This document shows, piece after piece, positions 31,778 to 42,152 of a stretch of 64,000 bases of DNA. The notes under the pieces were generated by a model that saw only the letters and a program-made list of their open reading frames with translations, had not been told where the DNA came from and did no database searches. Source of the stretch: Selaginella moellendorffii (lineage: Eukaryota; Streptophyta; Lycopodiopsida; Selaginellales; Selaginellaceae); assembly GCF_000143415.4 (NCBI RefSeq), contig NW_003314295.1:1285923-1349922 (forward strand). The letters run 5' to 3'. The position numbers were made by a program, and so were the translations under genes. Each line of letters starts with the position of its first letter. The first letter of the stretch is position 1.

Positions 31778-33490
31778 ATGGGACTAGGGCATCTTCTTCC
31801 TCTCATGGACTCTTGCAAGGATTTGGAGACGGCGAGGAAGATCCAGGCGATGCTTCGATCCGAGGACGATGTCTTCCTCCACAACCGGCTGATCGGAGTT
31901 TATGGGAGATGCGGCAGCGTGAGCGATGCCCGTGCGGTGTTTGACACGATCAGGCGCAAGGATTGCTATTCGTGGCACGCGATGATCACTGCCTATGCGC
32001 GGAGCGGCAATCCGGAGGCTGCCAGGCGGGTGTTCGATCAGATGCCTGTCTGGGACGTGGTGTCGTGGAATTCGATCTTGGGCGCGTTTGTCAGGGCGGG
32101 ATTTCTCGCCGAGGCGGAGAGGATCTTTGATTCCATGCCTGAGAGGAATCTTGTTTCGTGGAACTCCATTGCCGCTGCGCATGCCCAACAAGGGAACTGG
32201 TTGGATTCCAAGAGGATTTTTGATTCCATGCCAGGCAGGGACTTGGTTTCCTGGAACACCATGATCGATTGCTACACCCAAAATTCTCAATTGGCGAATG
32301 CAAAGATGGAGTTTGATCTGATGCCTGAGCGCAATCTTGTTTCCTGGAACGCGATTTTGTCTGCTTATACCCGTGATGGGCAAGTTGATATCGCAGAGGC
32401 GATTTTCAAAGAGATGCCGCAGCACGATCTTATCTCCTGGACCGTCTTGCTTGTATGTTTCTCTCAAAACAATAAGTTGACAGAAGCGAAGAAAGTTTTC
32501 GAGACGATTCCCGAGAGAGATTTAATTGCCTGGAACGCTCTTCTTTCTGCAAATGCCCTGAGCGGGCATCTGGAGGAAACATCTGCTCTGTTTAATAGTA
32601 TGAACGAAAAAGACGTAGTTTCGTGGACAATTATGGTCACGATGTTTGCTCAAAACTTTATTTTAGAGGAAGCGCTTATTATTTTTAACCAGATGCCAAT
32701 GAGAAACTTGGTCTCCTGGACATCTTTAATTTCAGCATACGCCATAAAAGGGTATCTTAGTGAAGCTAAGAATTTGTTTAATCAGCTGCCACAAAAAGAC
32801 CTCATAGCATGGAACACAATGCTAAATGCATACTACGTAAATGGTCTTATGCACGAACTGAAACAGTTTTTTGATCAAATTCCGGGGAAAAACTTAATTT
32901 CTTGGAACGCCGCACTGTCAGCATTTGCCGCCATTGGGCATTTGTATCAAGCGAAAAAGCTCTTTGAGACAATGCCCGAGAGAGATTCAGTATCCTGGTC
33001 TCTAATCTCACTTGCCTTCGCTCGCTGCCAACTTGACTCTAGTGCTGTTTTTGCATCAATGCAGCTGACCCATTTCCCGATTGACAGCTGCTTCAGCACT
33101 TTCATCGTAGCTTGCAGTGACTCCGGGAACATTCGCTGCGGCAAGGCGTGCTTCACGTCCATGATCGCAGATTTCGGCATCGATGCAACGAAACAGCTCT
33201 ACCTCTGTGTACTGAGCCTCCTGGCCCGTGCCGGATACCTGGAAGACGCGATTGAGCTGATCGAAACAATGCCCTTCGCAGCTGATGCTTTGGAATGGAC
33301 GTGCCTGTTGTCTTCGTGCAAGAGCCATGTCGATTTGGATCGTGGGAAAAACGCCGCCCAATTCATGCTAACTCGCGATTCTTCGTCCTCTTACGTACTA
33401 CTTAGCAATGTATATCGCTTGGATGCAAAGGAAAGCATTGCACGATCCACGAAACAAAAATCTCCAAAGATTCTGCATCCAACCTTATAG
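31778..33490 (+). CDS. PPR protein, SS-type 31-residue repeats, intronless (retained copy in the duplicated block)
   Basis: About 570 residues. The N-terminal block (LLPLMDSCKDLETARKIQAM) is followed by eleven well-formed 31-residue S-type repeats, e.g. LVSWNSIAAAHAQ...IFDSMPGRD, then an L/E1-like end at SSSSYVLLSNVYRLDA and a 20-residue basic tail. No E2 or DYW domain is present. The start is the ATG at 31778, since the codon at 31769 is TTG. By the position 5/last code repeats 2-11 read N-N, N-D, N-N, N-D, T-D, N-D, T-N, T-D, N-N, N-D, i.e. C-U-C-U-G-U-A-G-C-U. A decayed copy of its 3' half lies at 38500-38815. Confidence 0.92.
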   Translation: MGLGHLLPLMDSCKDLETARKIQAMLRSEDDVFLHNRLIGVYGRCGSVSDARAVFDTIRRKDCYSWHAMITAYARSGNPEAARRVFDQMPVWDVVSWNSILGAFVRAGFLAEAERIFDSMPERNLVSWNSIAAAHAQQGNWLDSKRIFDSMPGRDLVSWNTMIDCYTQNSQLANAKMEFDLMPERNLVSWNAILSAYTRDGQVDIAEAIFKEMPQHDLISWTVLLVCFSQNNKLTEAKKVFETIPERDLIAWNALLSANALSGHLEETSALFNSMNEKDVVSWTIMVTMFAQNFILEEALIIFNQMPMRNLVSWTSLISAYAIKGYLSEAKNLFNQLPQKDLIAWNTMLNAYYVNGLMHELKQFFDQIPGKNLISWNAALSAFAAIGHLYQAKKLFETMPERDSVSWSLISLAFARCQLDSSAVFASMQLTHFPIDSCFSTFIVACSDSGNIRCGKACFTSMIADFGIDATKQLYLCVLSLLARAGYLEDAIELIETMPFAADALEWTCLLSSCKSHVDLDRGKNAAQFMLTRDSSSSYVLLSNVYRLDAKESIARSTKQKSPKILHPTL

Positions 33491-33827
33491 TTTGGTAGCT
33501 CCAAACTTAGAGAAAAATGGAAATCCCAACTACAAGTCAATGCCGTAGTCAACCTTAGTCAAAGAGGGTCAAACACGACTGCATACGTGGGTAGCAAAGG
33601 AACGTCTCATCCGCGTGGCTTGCACGAGCACCATGCAGGCGATGCGTGGATAGCTCGGCCCCACGGCCACCTCAGCTGCCACCTCGGCCTGGCACGTCCA
33701 CGTAGATTATATGCCCGTGTATTTCTACCGTGAACTGCGGGGACTGAATCTCAGTGTTTATTCTATTTTCTCTCTTCCCTCTTTCGCTTTCTTGCTCACT
33801 CTCTTCTTTCTCAAGAAGAAGTCCTCA

Positions 33828-34133
33828 ATGGCACTGCGAGATTCTTTGTTCGCAAAGTTTGTCTTCGTGTATGGGGACGACGACGATGACAATCCCCCGG
33901 ATCTCGCCCCCGCCGCCTCGGAAGTTCCTGCATTGTCTTCTTGTTTCCTGGGGGAAGACCAGATGGTTCCGAGAATCATCTATGAGGCTCACTGCGGAGA
34001 TCGCGATCGCCAAGTAAGAAATCCTGTTCCCTTTTCCTCTTTTGATGATTCCAGTTTGATTCACTGTGTTCACTGTGTTCCTTGATCAAAGCAGAGAGGT
34101 CAAACTCCTCCAACAGTTCGCATTGGGATCTGA
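33828..34133 (+). CDS. Small orphan gene, copy A (about 75 residues)
   Basis: Two exons (33828-34013, 34095-34133) encode a protein starting MALRDSLFAKFVFVYGDDDD, with a Pro/Ala segment, EDQMVPRIIYEAHCGDRDRQ and a short last exon TPPTVRIGI. A second copy at 39155 keeps the same start, intron and stop. Differences between the copies include about as many silent as replacement changes despite many more replacement sites, and no frameshift. That suggests a real protein under constraint. No known family was recognised. The poly-Asp run could bind metal or basic partners, but this is speculation. Confidence 0.5.
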
Positions 34134-34223
34134 GAACGCTGGATCCTTTCACCGCTGCTCCAATTCAAATCCCACTTGCGTGTAATCTCGTCCTTCTCGA
34201 CCGCTCTGACGACCTATAAACTC

Positions 34224-34547
34224 TCACCTCTTATAGTTTTTGGTCACTTGTAACTCTTGAGAATAATACCGATCCACGTTTGAGTCGATCGTGTTTAGTT
34301 TTAGATGGAGCCATGCCTTCGCTGCTTCACCGCTAGCAAGGAAGTATCCTCGAACGAAAAATCCATGCTTTCCGAAACTCCCCCCATGAACTCGCTTAAT
34401 TAAGGTCACGCTGTTGGTCGCTTCTTTCGCAGTCCTGGTTTCCAAGTGGGAAAGATCTGGCCGCGGTTCTAGAGACGTTAGAATGGCGATGAATTTCCGG
34501 AGGATCTCCTGATCATTTTTTATTGCCTGGAGAACAGCTGAGTCCAC
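34224..34547 (-). pseudogene. PPR-SMR remnant (internally deleted copy of the gene at 39656-41731)
   Basis: The readable frame joins AVLQAIKNDQEI (matching AVLQAIRNGISSG near residue 100 of the intact paralogue) to TAKEATNSVTL and GYFLASGEAAKAWLHLK, which match the intact protein's last 60 residues. Roughly 500 residues between them are missing, including every PPR repeat. Confidence 0.85.
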
Positions 34548-34930
34548 GTCGCCTTCATCGACTGTGGCAGATATTTCTTGACAGTTTTGTGCGCTCGCGA
34601 CCGCTCCTAGAGCCCTAAATTAAGAAAACTAAATCGTTTTAAGCTGTCTGCTGACATTCAGTTACTATATGCTTCATGTTCTTGATCATTTTCAGAAAGG
34701 CAAAGTTTCGAAGAATTTGATCACGGCTATGATTGTCTCGCTACACTGCGTAGCTATTAGCTACAAAATAACCGCCTAGACAGTGTCTACCAGGTGAAGG
34801 ATATTCCGAATCGTGATTGTCAGACTGCACATCGTCTCCCGTAAACGATCCTCGGCAAACGTGGCTTCTTTTCTTCACCTAGCTCCACGCTACCAGACCT
34901 AGCCACCTCTCCACAAGGGAGAAGAGCTAG

Positions 34931-35685
34931 ATGGAGATCGTCATCGATGGACACGGCCACATTCTCGGCCGCCTTGCTTCCATCTGCTCGAAGGAGCTTC
35001 TCAAAGGCCAGCGCTTGGTATTCGATTGCAGTGCGATTGTTCGATTGCTCGTTCTTTCTTTCTTTCAGGTGATTGTCCGCAAAAACATTTGCATGTCGGG
35101 GGGGATCATCCGCCAGAAGATGAAGTATCATCGGGCTCTAAGGAGGCGCAGCAACACACATCCCGGGCGTGGTGGCCCCAAGATCCACACCTCTCCTTCC
35201 GGCATTCTTGCGCGCGTCATCAAAGGTTGAGTCTTTCCTTTCAACCATTTGTGGGTAATTCTTTTCTTGTGGATCTAGAATGATTCCCAGATCGAAGAGG
35301 GCGGGTGCACTCCGCAATTTCAAAGCGTACGATGGCTGTCCTCCACCGTATGGTGTCGTGAAGAAAATGGTCATCCCTGACGCTCTCAAGTAAGCAAGAA
35401 ATATCTCTTCAGTCACCACTATCTTCCCCTTTGTTTCTGTAGAGTGCTCAGAATGAGAAGGGAGCGTCCCTTCTGCTTGCTCGGAGCTTTAGCGCGTGAT
35501 CTCGGATGGGAGGGTGGCGACTTTGTAGCTGTAAGTAATGAAGTAATGAATGACTAGCAAGTTGATGTTATTTGATCTCTGCAAAGAGAAAGCGCTACTT
35601 TTTTACACGAGAAAACTCAAATTTCTAGCAGAAGTATGACAAGAAACAGAATGAACTTCAGCAGCAACAGGAAAATGTCTTGGAA
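34931..35685 (+). pseudogene. Ribosomal protein L13a (uL13)-like, probably degenerate, running into an LRR-like gene
   Basis: Exons 34931-35017, 35069-35225, 35279-35389, 35443-35530 and 35629-35685. Matches to eukaryotic L13a are clear but divergent: GHILGRLASICSKELLKGQ, VIVRKNICMSGGIIRQKMKY, MIPRSKRAGALRNFKAYDG and VKKMVIPDALKVLRM. The junction of exons 2 and 3 is broken: the expected donor after AAAGG reads TTGAGT instead of GTGAGT, and the GT one base earlier shifts the frame by one. Exon 5 (NELQQQQENVLE) replaces the usual L13a tail. Exons 5 and 6 continue in frame into the LRR-like part downstream. A functional L13a must be elsewhere; this may be a pseudogene or a chimera. Confidence 0.65.
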
Positions 35686-35735
35686 GGTATAGTTGTTGCG
35701 CTAGTTTTCTATAAAATCAAATGCAAAGTTTCTAG

Positions 35736-36701
35736 CAGAGACAGGTCGTGAGTTTGAGATAAATCAATGGCGACAACAGGAAAAAATCTCGGAAGGTATT
35801 GTTTCAAAACGTGCTCTCACTTCCAGCTTTTGGCGAGCTAAAAGAACTCGTCATTGAAGGCTTCGAGATCCAAGGCGAAATCAAGCTTATTCCGTTGCCA
35901 AGCCTTGTGGAGCTTAACGTTAAGGTATATTTGGTTGTTGGATCATCATCTCTCGTTGATATTGTTTCTTATATAGGGCTTTATCATTGCTCCTGAACTG
36001 CCACATCCTGGCATAGCCTGGCCGTTGCTCACGACTCTAGAGCTTTTCTATATGTTGAGCCCAATCACGGTGAATGGTATCCTTGCAAGGTGCCCCTCAC
36101 TCACTAATCTCAGCATGATCGACTGCATTTACTACGTCGATTTTGACAACGAAGATGACACTGATGATGATGCTCCAATGACAAGTGCTTTCTCTGTGGA
36201 GTTGACGATTTTTTCACGTCATTTCGCTTTAAGTAAGTGTGCTCCAACATTTTCTGGTGCCTAAAACTCTAACTAGTTGCTGTTCTTTTTTCAAGGGCAA
36301 AGGGGGAGATTTACGACGAGATCAAGATCATTGCTCCAAGCTTGAAGAAACTGAACCTTTCTGGTTTTCAGAACCTCAAACTCGAGGGCCCCTTTGCACT
36401 GGCGGAAATGAGTCTTTCCGAGATCGACTTTGAGGAGGAATCACTTTCGATTATGCAGGAGCAGCTAAACAGCATAACGTCCGAGGATCCTTCAGTGACA
36501 GAAGTGCTCCAAGTCTCTACGGTGGGTGGCGATTCAGGCCGCCTCTATGCAGTGCTGCGCTCAATTGTGGGAATAACGACTACAGTGCTTGAAGTCCAGG
36601 GAAGTCCAGCACTCCTTGATAACATCGACCACTTACAGGTCTGGGAGTCCATCAGAACCTACGCAAGGACCGTCAATCTTGTTCCTGCCGAAGTCGACTG
36701 A
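35736..36701 (+). CDS. LRR-like protein segment (3' part of an L13a/LRR chimera, or a truncated LRR gene)
   Basis: Exons 35736-35795, 35827-35924, 35977-36232 and 36296-36701 stay in one frame. Leu-rich repeats are visible: FGELKELVIEGFEIQGEIKL, LPSLVELNVKGFIIAPELP, LLTTLELFYMLSPITVNGIL, CPSLTNLSMIDC and APSLKKLNLSGFQNLKL. The style fits plant F-box/LRR or NB-LRR-related proteins, but no F-box or NB-ARC is seen here. A fragment of the exon around 36370-36425 recurs at 41968-42025. Function unknown. Confidence 0.55.
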
Positions 36702-37626
36702 GAAATAACTTGTTGAAATAATAATAACCTTTGCCTGCTTGGATGCCTATTGTGTTTGAATATGGCTTGGACCACATCAAAAAAACTCTTCAAGCTCTAA
36801 TTATGCATTGTATTTCCATCATCTGCTGTGCATGTAATTGAATCATTGCAATGTAAATTTTCTTAACACTTTTCTATTAGGATAAAATGCGTGTATTTTG
36901 ATATTGTGGGTTGGAAAAGTTTTGATTAGAGGGCTTGCTTGCATCGATCTTCCTCGCAAGAGTCAAGAAGATGCCTCATTCTTAAGCATCCATCCTTCCA
37001 GAACGCTCTGAGGTGGATAAAAAGATAAGCTTGGCACCGACACGGATGACCGGCGATGACCACAAGGACCGGCAATGACAAAGGCTGATGACTGGGAGGA
37101 CTGGCGACGACGGAGATAAGTGGAGGTTTTTTGGAGCTTGGCGCTTGTATGGGTGGAGCTTGTTAGAGCTTACTGTAGCTTGAATCTCTTCTGGAGCTTT
37201 AAGAACGTGGAATTTAGAAGTGCTCCGTGTCACACTCAGTTTGTTCTCGTTGTCTTAGGCATGCTAAAAAACTAGCATTTTTGCATGCTTATGGCGGCAC
37301 CAAAGTAAAACATATAAAATGCTATATTCTTCAAGGCGCGTCCCCAGGACCTTCGGACGTTAATAAGTCTCGTGCCCCTGTTCTAGAAGATCAAGCCCCG
37401 GCTCCATGAGCTTTTTGCTACCCGGGCTGCTACTTAGCCAAAGACGATGATCGTACAATGGCTTCGCATTCAACACCGCCGAGTTTTTATTTCTTTGAAA
37501 GTTTTTGATTCTTTGACACTAACTCATGGCCTGTGCAAGAGATGAATCCATGATCTGCTCCATAAGAAGCTGCTCCTACTTACAATACATTGAATATAAA
37601 AAAAATTTGAAGTAGCTAGAAGTGAA
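36702..37626. other. Intergenic, no gene seen
   Basis: 3' region of the LRR-like gene and 3' flank of the eIF5-like gene. The only ORFs are short and without motifs. A short GA/CCGG-type tandem pattern (gaccggcgatgaccacaaggaccggcaatgac) lies near 37048-37080. Confidence 0.5.
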
Positions 37627-38315
37627 TCAAGGAAGAATCATAGAAGTAGCAGCTTTAGTGAGTTGCTCTTTCATACGCTGGTGAGCAGCTTCTACGGATG
37701 CATCAGCATGCCATTTAATATCATCATCATCTTTGTCCTCCTCTTGAAGGTTTCTAGTCTTGATGCTTTGGCTCTTCAGAATCACTTTGGCAACCCTTTT
37801 ATCTTTCTTGCTGCATCCAATGCTGTTGTTCTGACTGTAAAACTTCATCATCGCCTTGTTGCTGTCGAGGGGATCCATATGAGAAAGGTGGCCACACGCT
37901 GCACACTTCAGACTTATCATTTTGTCTAGCACAATATCAGTCTCCGGATTCCCACACTTGTAACACTGAACATATTTCTCAATGAACCTATCCAAGAGAT
38001 CACACAGTTTTTGAGTTTCGTGAGCGCCATTGACAATAGAAGTATGAGTTTTGTTGTCGAAACTGGATTGCGCCCCAAGCTCACAACCAAAAAATTTTGT
38101 TACATGTGCTGGGGAACGTGCAAGTGCCTTAGCCACCTCGACAATATTCACAATGTTTGTCTTAATACCATTGCCACGCCCATGAATCTTGGTCACTAAC
38201 TTCGGCATTTTGTACCTGTGAATGTGAAGATGTCACATTGAAGCAAGAAATTTTACAAATAATACCTGTAGAAGGCATCATTGTTGTTGTTGGAGCCAAT
38301 GTTTTGAAGCTCCAT
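37627..38315 (-). CDS. eIF5 N-terminal (GAP) domain protein, lacking the C-terminal W2/HEAT domain
   Basis: eIF5 triggers GTP hydrolysis by eIF2 at start-codon recognition. Exon 1 (38315-38277) starts MELQNIGSNNNNDAFYR and joins YKMPKLVTKIHGRGNGIKTN, keeping the Arg finger in FYRYKMP. It continues with KFFGCELGAQSSFDNKT, then the zinc finger CYKC...CAAC. The protein keeps the linker (DDDDIKWHADASVEAAHQRM) but stops at about 206 residues, just after KEQLTKAATSMILP. Full plant eIF5 is about 430 residues. The missing half normally recruits eIF2 and eIF3. It may be a truncated paralogue with its own role or an early pseudogene; the frame is intact. A broken copy lies at 42153. Confidence 0.82.
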
Positions 38316-38499
38316 TGGTAACTTTTTCCTCAAACACCTCAAGCTTTTCAATTAAGTTTTTAAGCTAAATAAATGGTAAGCACTATTTTTATACTTTTCT
38401 TTGTTTTTTGCCTTCAGCGCAGCAAGAAAAAGTGTAACTCCGACCATATTACTTTGATGTCCAAGCGAACTTTATAGACGCTTTAATTATAGAACGTAG

Positions 38500-38815
38500 C
38501 TATGGTCACGATGTTTGCTCAAAACTGTCAGATTGATAAAAAAAATAATTAAACGCTTCCTCTAGGCAAGTCATCTCAGTGAGGCAAAGATTTTGTTTAA
38601 TCAGCCGCCACAAAAAGCATGGAACACAATGCTAAACGTGTACTATGTAAATGGTCTTATCAAAGAATCGAAACAGTGTTTGATCAGATTCCGGAGAAAA
38701 AGGTCAAGCAAAGAAGATCTTTGAGAGAATGCAAATGACTGGCGTAGCCTCTGACGTGTTACTTAGCAATGTATATCACTTGGATGCAGGGTCAAAACAA
38801 AGCATTGCACTTGGA
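38500..38815 (+). pseudogene. PPR gene remnant (decayed copy of the gene at 31778-33490)
   Basis: Nucleotide similarity to the intact gene is direct: 'atggtcacgatgtttgctca' (38499-38518; compare 32633-32652), 'tttaatcagccgccacaaaaa' (38597 on), 'gcatggaacacaatgctaaa', 'gtaaatggtctta' and finally 'acttagcaatgtatatcacttggatgca' matching the gene's end near 33405. Internal deletions and frameshifts remove most repeats. Confidence 0.88.
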
Positions 38816-39154
38816 TCAATCTTCCTGTTATTAATTTCACATTGCACTTGAATCAATCTTCCTGTTATAGATTTCACACTTATACTTCCTTTCGAGCTCA
38901 ATCAAGGAAATAGTCAACATTAGTAAAAAGGAGTCAAATACGATTGCATACGTGGGTAAGAGGAACGTCTCGTCGCGTGGCTTCCACGAGCACCATGCAA
39001 GGGATGCGTGGAGCCACGGCCACCTCAGCTGCCACCTCGACCTGGCACGTCCACGTAAGATTACATGCCCCGCGAGTGAATCTCAGTGCTTATTCTATCC
39101 CTCTCTCGCTTTCTTGCTCACTCTCTTCTCTCTTGAGAAGAAGTCCTCTCTACA

Positions 39155-39456
39155 ATGGCACTGCGAGATTCTTTGTTTGCAAAGTTTGTCTTCGTGCATG
39201 GGGATGACGACGATGACAATCCCCCGGATCTCGCGCCCGCCGCCTCAGAAGTTCATGCATTGTCTCCTTGTATCCTGGGGGAAGACCAAATGGTTCCAAG
39301 GATCATCTATGAGGCTCACTGCGGAAATCGCGATCGCCAAGTAAGTTCTATTCCCTTTTCCTCTTTTGATGTTTCCAATTTGATTCATGTGTTCACTGTG
39401 TTCCTTGATCAATGCAGCGAGATCAAACTCCTCCAACAGTTCGCATTGGGATCTGA
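39155..39456 (+). CDS. Small orphan gene, copy B (about 75 residues)
   Basis: Paralogue of the gene at 33828 with the same structure: exons 39155-39340 and 39418-39456. The start is MALRDSLFAKFVFVHGDDDD, followed by EDQMVPRIIYEAHCGNRDRQ, ending TPPTVRIGI. It sits tail-to-tail with the PPR-SMR gene, as copy A does with the PPR-SMR remnant. The 5' flanks of both copies are also similar for about 250 bp. Confidence 0.5.
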
Positions 39457-39655
39457 GAACGCTGGATCCTTTCACCGCTCCAATTCAAATCCCTCTTGCG
39501 TGTATCTCATCCTTCTCCTTCTTTGCGGATCGGAGAAGCCAGAAAAAGCTAGTTGTCAAGGATCTATGACGAACTATAAACTCTCGCCTTTTGCTGTAAC
39601 CTCTGAGAATAATACCAATCCACGATCGCTTCTCTTCGAGTTTGAGTCGATCGTT

Positions 39656-41731
39656 TCAGTTTTTTAGCTCGGGCTTTCGACTTTGGAGCCATGCCTTGGC
39701 TGCTTCTCCGCTAGCAATGAAGTATCCCCCTGGACGACGGTTCTCCTCGAACGGAGAATCCATGCCTTTCAACACTCCCCCCACGAACTCGCTCAGGCTG
39801 ACGCTGTTGGTCGCTTCTTTCGCTCTTCCAGTCCCGGTTTCCACCATGACATCCTCCGGGAACTCGTCGCCATTCTCCGCCGCAGTGGCTAAGCTCTCGA
39901 TCCAAGCCTCCAGCGCGCACTCGGCACCAGCGAACGAGAGAGTTCTCAAGTTGAGTTGCCACAACGACGGTAAGGTGGTGTGGAGCCCGTGATACAAACC
40001 AGCCGAGACTCCGCTGGAAAGTATCGCTCGAGCAGCGTTTCTGGATCCCAGAACGCAGCAAAAGTCTATCACCGCGTTGCACATCGGCCTCCTTGACGGA
40101 GCCGTGATCTCCCGCAGCAAAAACTCGGTGGTCTCGGAAGCGATGTCATCAAAGTCATCGTCTTCTTTGGCTAGAACTAGCAGCCGGGACAAAAGCTCGT
40201 GGAGCCGGGGCTTGATCTTCTTCACGCACTCGAGGACGCCGAGCCGGGTTTCGTCACTTATCTGCGACGAAGAGGCGCACGAGACGAGCATCCCGCTCAT
40301 CCTCTCGTTCACAGAGCAGCCATTCGCGACCATCTCGTCAAAGATCCCGGGTATGCGATCGAAGTCCCCGGCCTGCTTGGAGGCCTTGATGAGCATCGTG
40401 TAGAAGGCCGCCTTTGGAAACACGGCCAAGTTCTTGAGCTTGTCAAACATGGCCCGGACCTCTGCCACCATGCCTTTGGTCGCGTAGACATTCATCAAAA
40501 TCCCATAAGTCATATGATCCGGCCACTGCTTCTCCATCTCCATCTCTGCGATCAAGCTCTCAGCCCTCTGGATGTTGCCGCTTTCCACACACGACTTGAG
40601 CAGCGTGTTGTAGACGAGGACGTCGAGCTTCCATTTCTTCTGCTTGATGGTGTCGTAGACGTCCAGGGCCTTGTCGAGCGCGCCAACTTTGGTGTACATG
40701 TCGATGAGGATGCTGAGAGTTATCTCCGACGGCTCCAGGCCATAGGTCGCCATCTCGTCAAACATCCCTTTGGCGAGCGTGACTTTCCCAGCTCGTCCTA
40801 GCGTTCCAATCAGAGTGTTGAAGAGAACCACGTTTGGCTTGATCTCGGCTTGTTCCATGTCTCGGAAGAGCCTCAAGATCGCCTGGTAATCCCCGACTCT
40901 CGAGTAGACGTTCGCGATCACACCAAACGAGACTAAGTCGGGCTTCCAGTTGTTCTTTCGCATTGTCTGGTAGAGATCCATGGCCTCGGCCGTTCTTCCG
41001 GCCTTCCCGTAGAGGTCGATCATGGCACTGTACGTAACTCCGTCGAAAGAAACTCCGGTTTCACGAAGCCGGTGGAACCAGGCTATGGCGTCCTCGGCTC
41101 GGTCGCAGCGCTTGGAACAGCTGACAAAGATGCTGAAAGTGTAGTTGTCCGGCATGATCCTCTCCTCGAGCATCTCCTTGAGAAGTACTTCCGACAAGCT
41201 CCACTGTTCTCCGTCGCGTAGCAGCTTGAGCATCATGTTGTATGCGAAGACAGTGATCTCGCAAACGTCACGCCGGGACCTCGCCCACCGGAAGAAGTCG
41301 AGCGCCTCCTTCCAGTCTCGCATCCCACCCAAGACCGCCACCACGGTCCTGGAAGGAAGATGGCCCCCGCTCCACGACTCTAGAGCCGTGGCCAGATCTT
41401 TTCCACTCGAGATACCATTTCGTATTGCCTGGAGAACAGCGTCTGCTCGGCCTATGTCCGGAGTCCACTTTGTGGAGCCGGGATTTTTCCTGGTGTCCCC
41501 TCGAAAGTCACTGCTCCTCGACTGTTGATGATACCAAGTCTTGGCAGATGGAGCCTCGGATTTCTTGGGGAAGTTTTCTCCTTCCACGACTGGTGCTGCA
41601 TTGCTGCTGCTGCTGCTGCCGCCCTCGTCTACACTCCCCTGCGAGCTACTAGCGAGAATTCTAGGGCTCTTGGAAGCAATGGGCGAGAATGCAGCGGCGG
41701 CGGCGATAGGCGTGTAGAGCACCCAAGCCAT
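39656..41731 (-). CDS. PPR-SMR protein, P-class, probably chloroplast (SVR7/ATP4-like)
   Basis: Organellar RNA-binding protein of the PPR-SMR kind, some of which act in chloroplast translation of ATP synthase mRNAs. About 691 residues in one exon, starting MAWVLYTPIAAAAAFSPIAS, a likely plastid transit peptide (the codon at 41770 is TTG, so the ATG at 41731 is used). About ten 35-residue P repeats follow, e.g. FDGVTYSAMIDLYGKAGRTA and KPNVVLFNTLIGTLGRAGKV. The C-terminal SMR domain shows WQLNLRTLSFAGAECALEAW, ETGTGRAKEATNS and GGYFIASGEAAKAWLQ. The exact orthologue is inferred. A deleted copy lies at 34224. Confidence 0.9.
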   Translation of the reverse strand: MAWVLYTPIAAAAAFSPIASKSPRILASSSQGSVDEGGSSSSSNAAPVVEGENFPKKSEAPSAKTWYHQQSRSSDFRGDTRKNPGSTKWTPDIGRADAVLQAIRNGISSGKDLATALESWSGGHLPSRTVVAVLGGMRDWKEALDFFRWARSRRDVCEITVFAYNMMLKLLRDGEQWSLSEVLLKEMLEERIMPDNYTFSIFVSCSKRCDRAEDAIAWFHRLRETGVSFDGVTYSAMIDLYGKAGRTAEAMDLYQTMRKNNWKPDLVSFGVIANVYSRVGDYQAILRLFRDMEQAEIKPNVVLFNTLIGTLGRAGKVTLAKGMFDEMATYGLEPSEITLSILIDMYTKVGALDKALDVYDTIKQKKWKLDVLVYNTLLKSCVESGNIQRAESLIAEMEMEKQWPDHMTYGILMNVYATKGMVAEVRAMFDKLKNLAVFPKAAFYTMLIKASKQAGDFDRIPGIFDEMVANGCSVNERMSGMLVSCASSSQISDETRLGVLECVKKIKPRLHELLSRLLVLAKEDDDFDDIASETTEFLLREITAPSRRPMCNAVIDFCCVLGSRNAARAILSSGVSAGLYHGLHTTLPSLWQLNLRTLSFAGAECALEAWIESLATAAENGDEFPEDVMVETGTGRAKEATNSVSLSEFVGGVLKGMDSPFEENRRPGGYFIASGEAAKAWLQSRKPELKN

Positions 41732-41967
41732 TTGGATGGCGCGATCGCTTCGAGCTCTGCGTGGAATCAAAACTCACCGCGCGCGCCTCCATGCATTTCC
41801 GGGAGCCCTAAAACTTAAAATCGTTTTTACATTCAGTTTACCGGGTGGCATTGTTCCATTATTATATAGCTTTCCACAACGATGACTCATTTGGACGACT
41901 TTGACTTTTGATTTTTCTTTCGAGGGGATAAGCATGAAATCAAACTTGTTACTCAAAATTTTGAAAA

Positions 41968-42025
41968 GCAGAATTCCACGCTTAAGGGCCCCTTTCAACT
42001 CTCGGAAATGAGCCTCTCCGAAACT
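41968..42025 (+). pseudogene. Fragment of the LRR-like exon
   Basis: A 58-bp piece containing 'aagggcccctttc', 'cggaaatgag' and 'ctctccga' resembles 36370-36425 of the LRR-like gene. It marks the LRR position in the second copy of the duplicated block. Confidence 0.6.
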
Positions 42026-42152
42026 TCTAAGTCGGTTGGTGGGCAGAGTTATTAATTCTAACGAGAGGAAAAAAAAACGCCAACCATAAACTATGTGACT
42101 ATGGCATTTAAAAAGCGGGTTTTTAGCAGGAGGAAAAAGCTCCAGAATGCTC

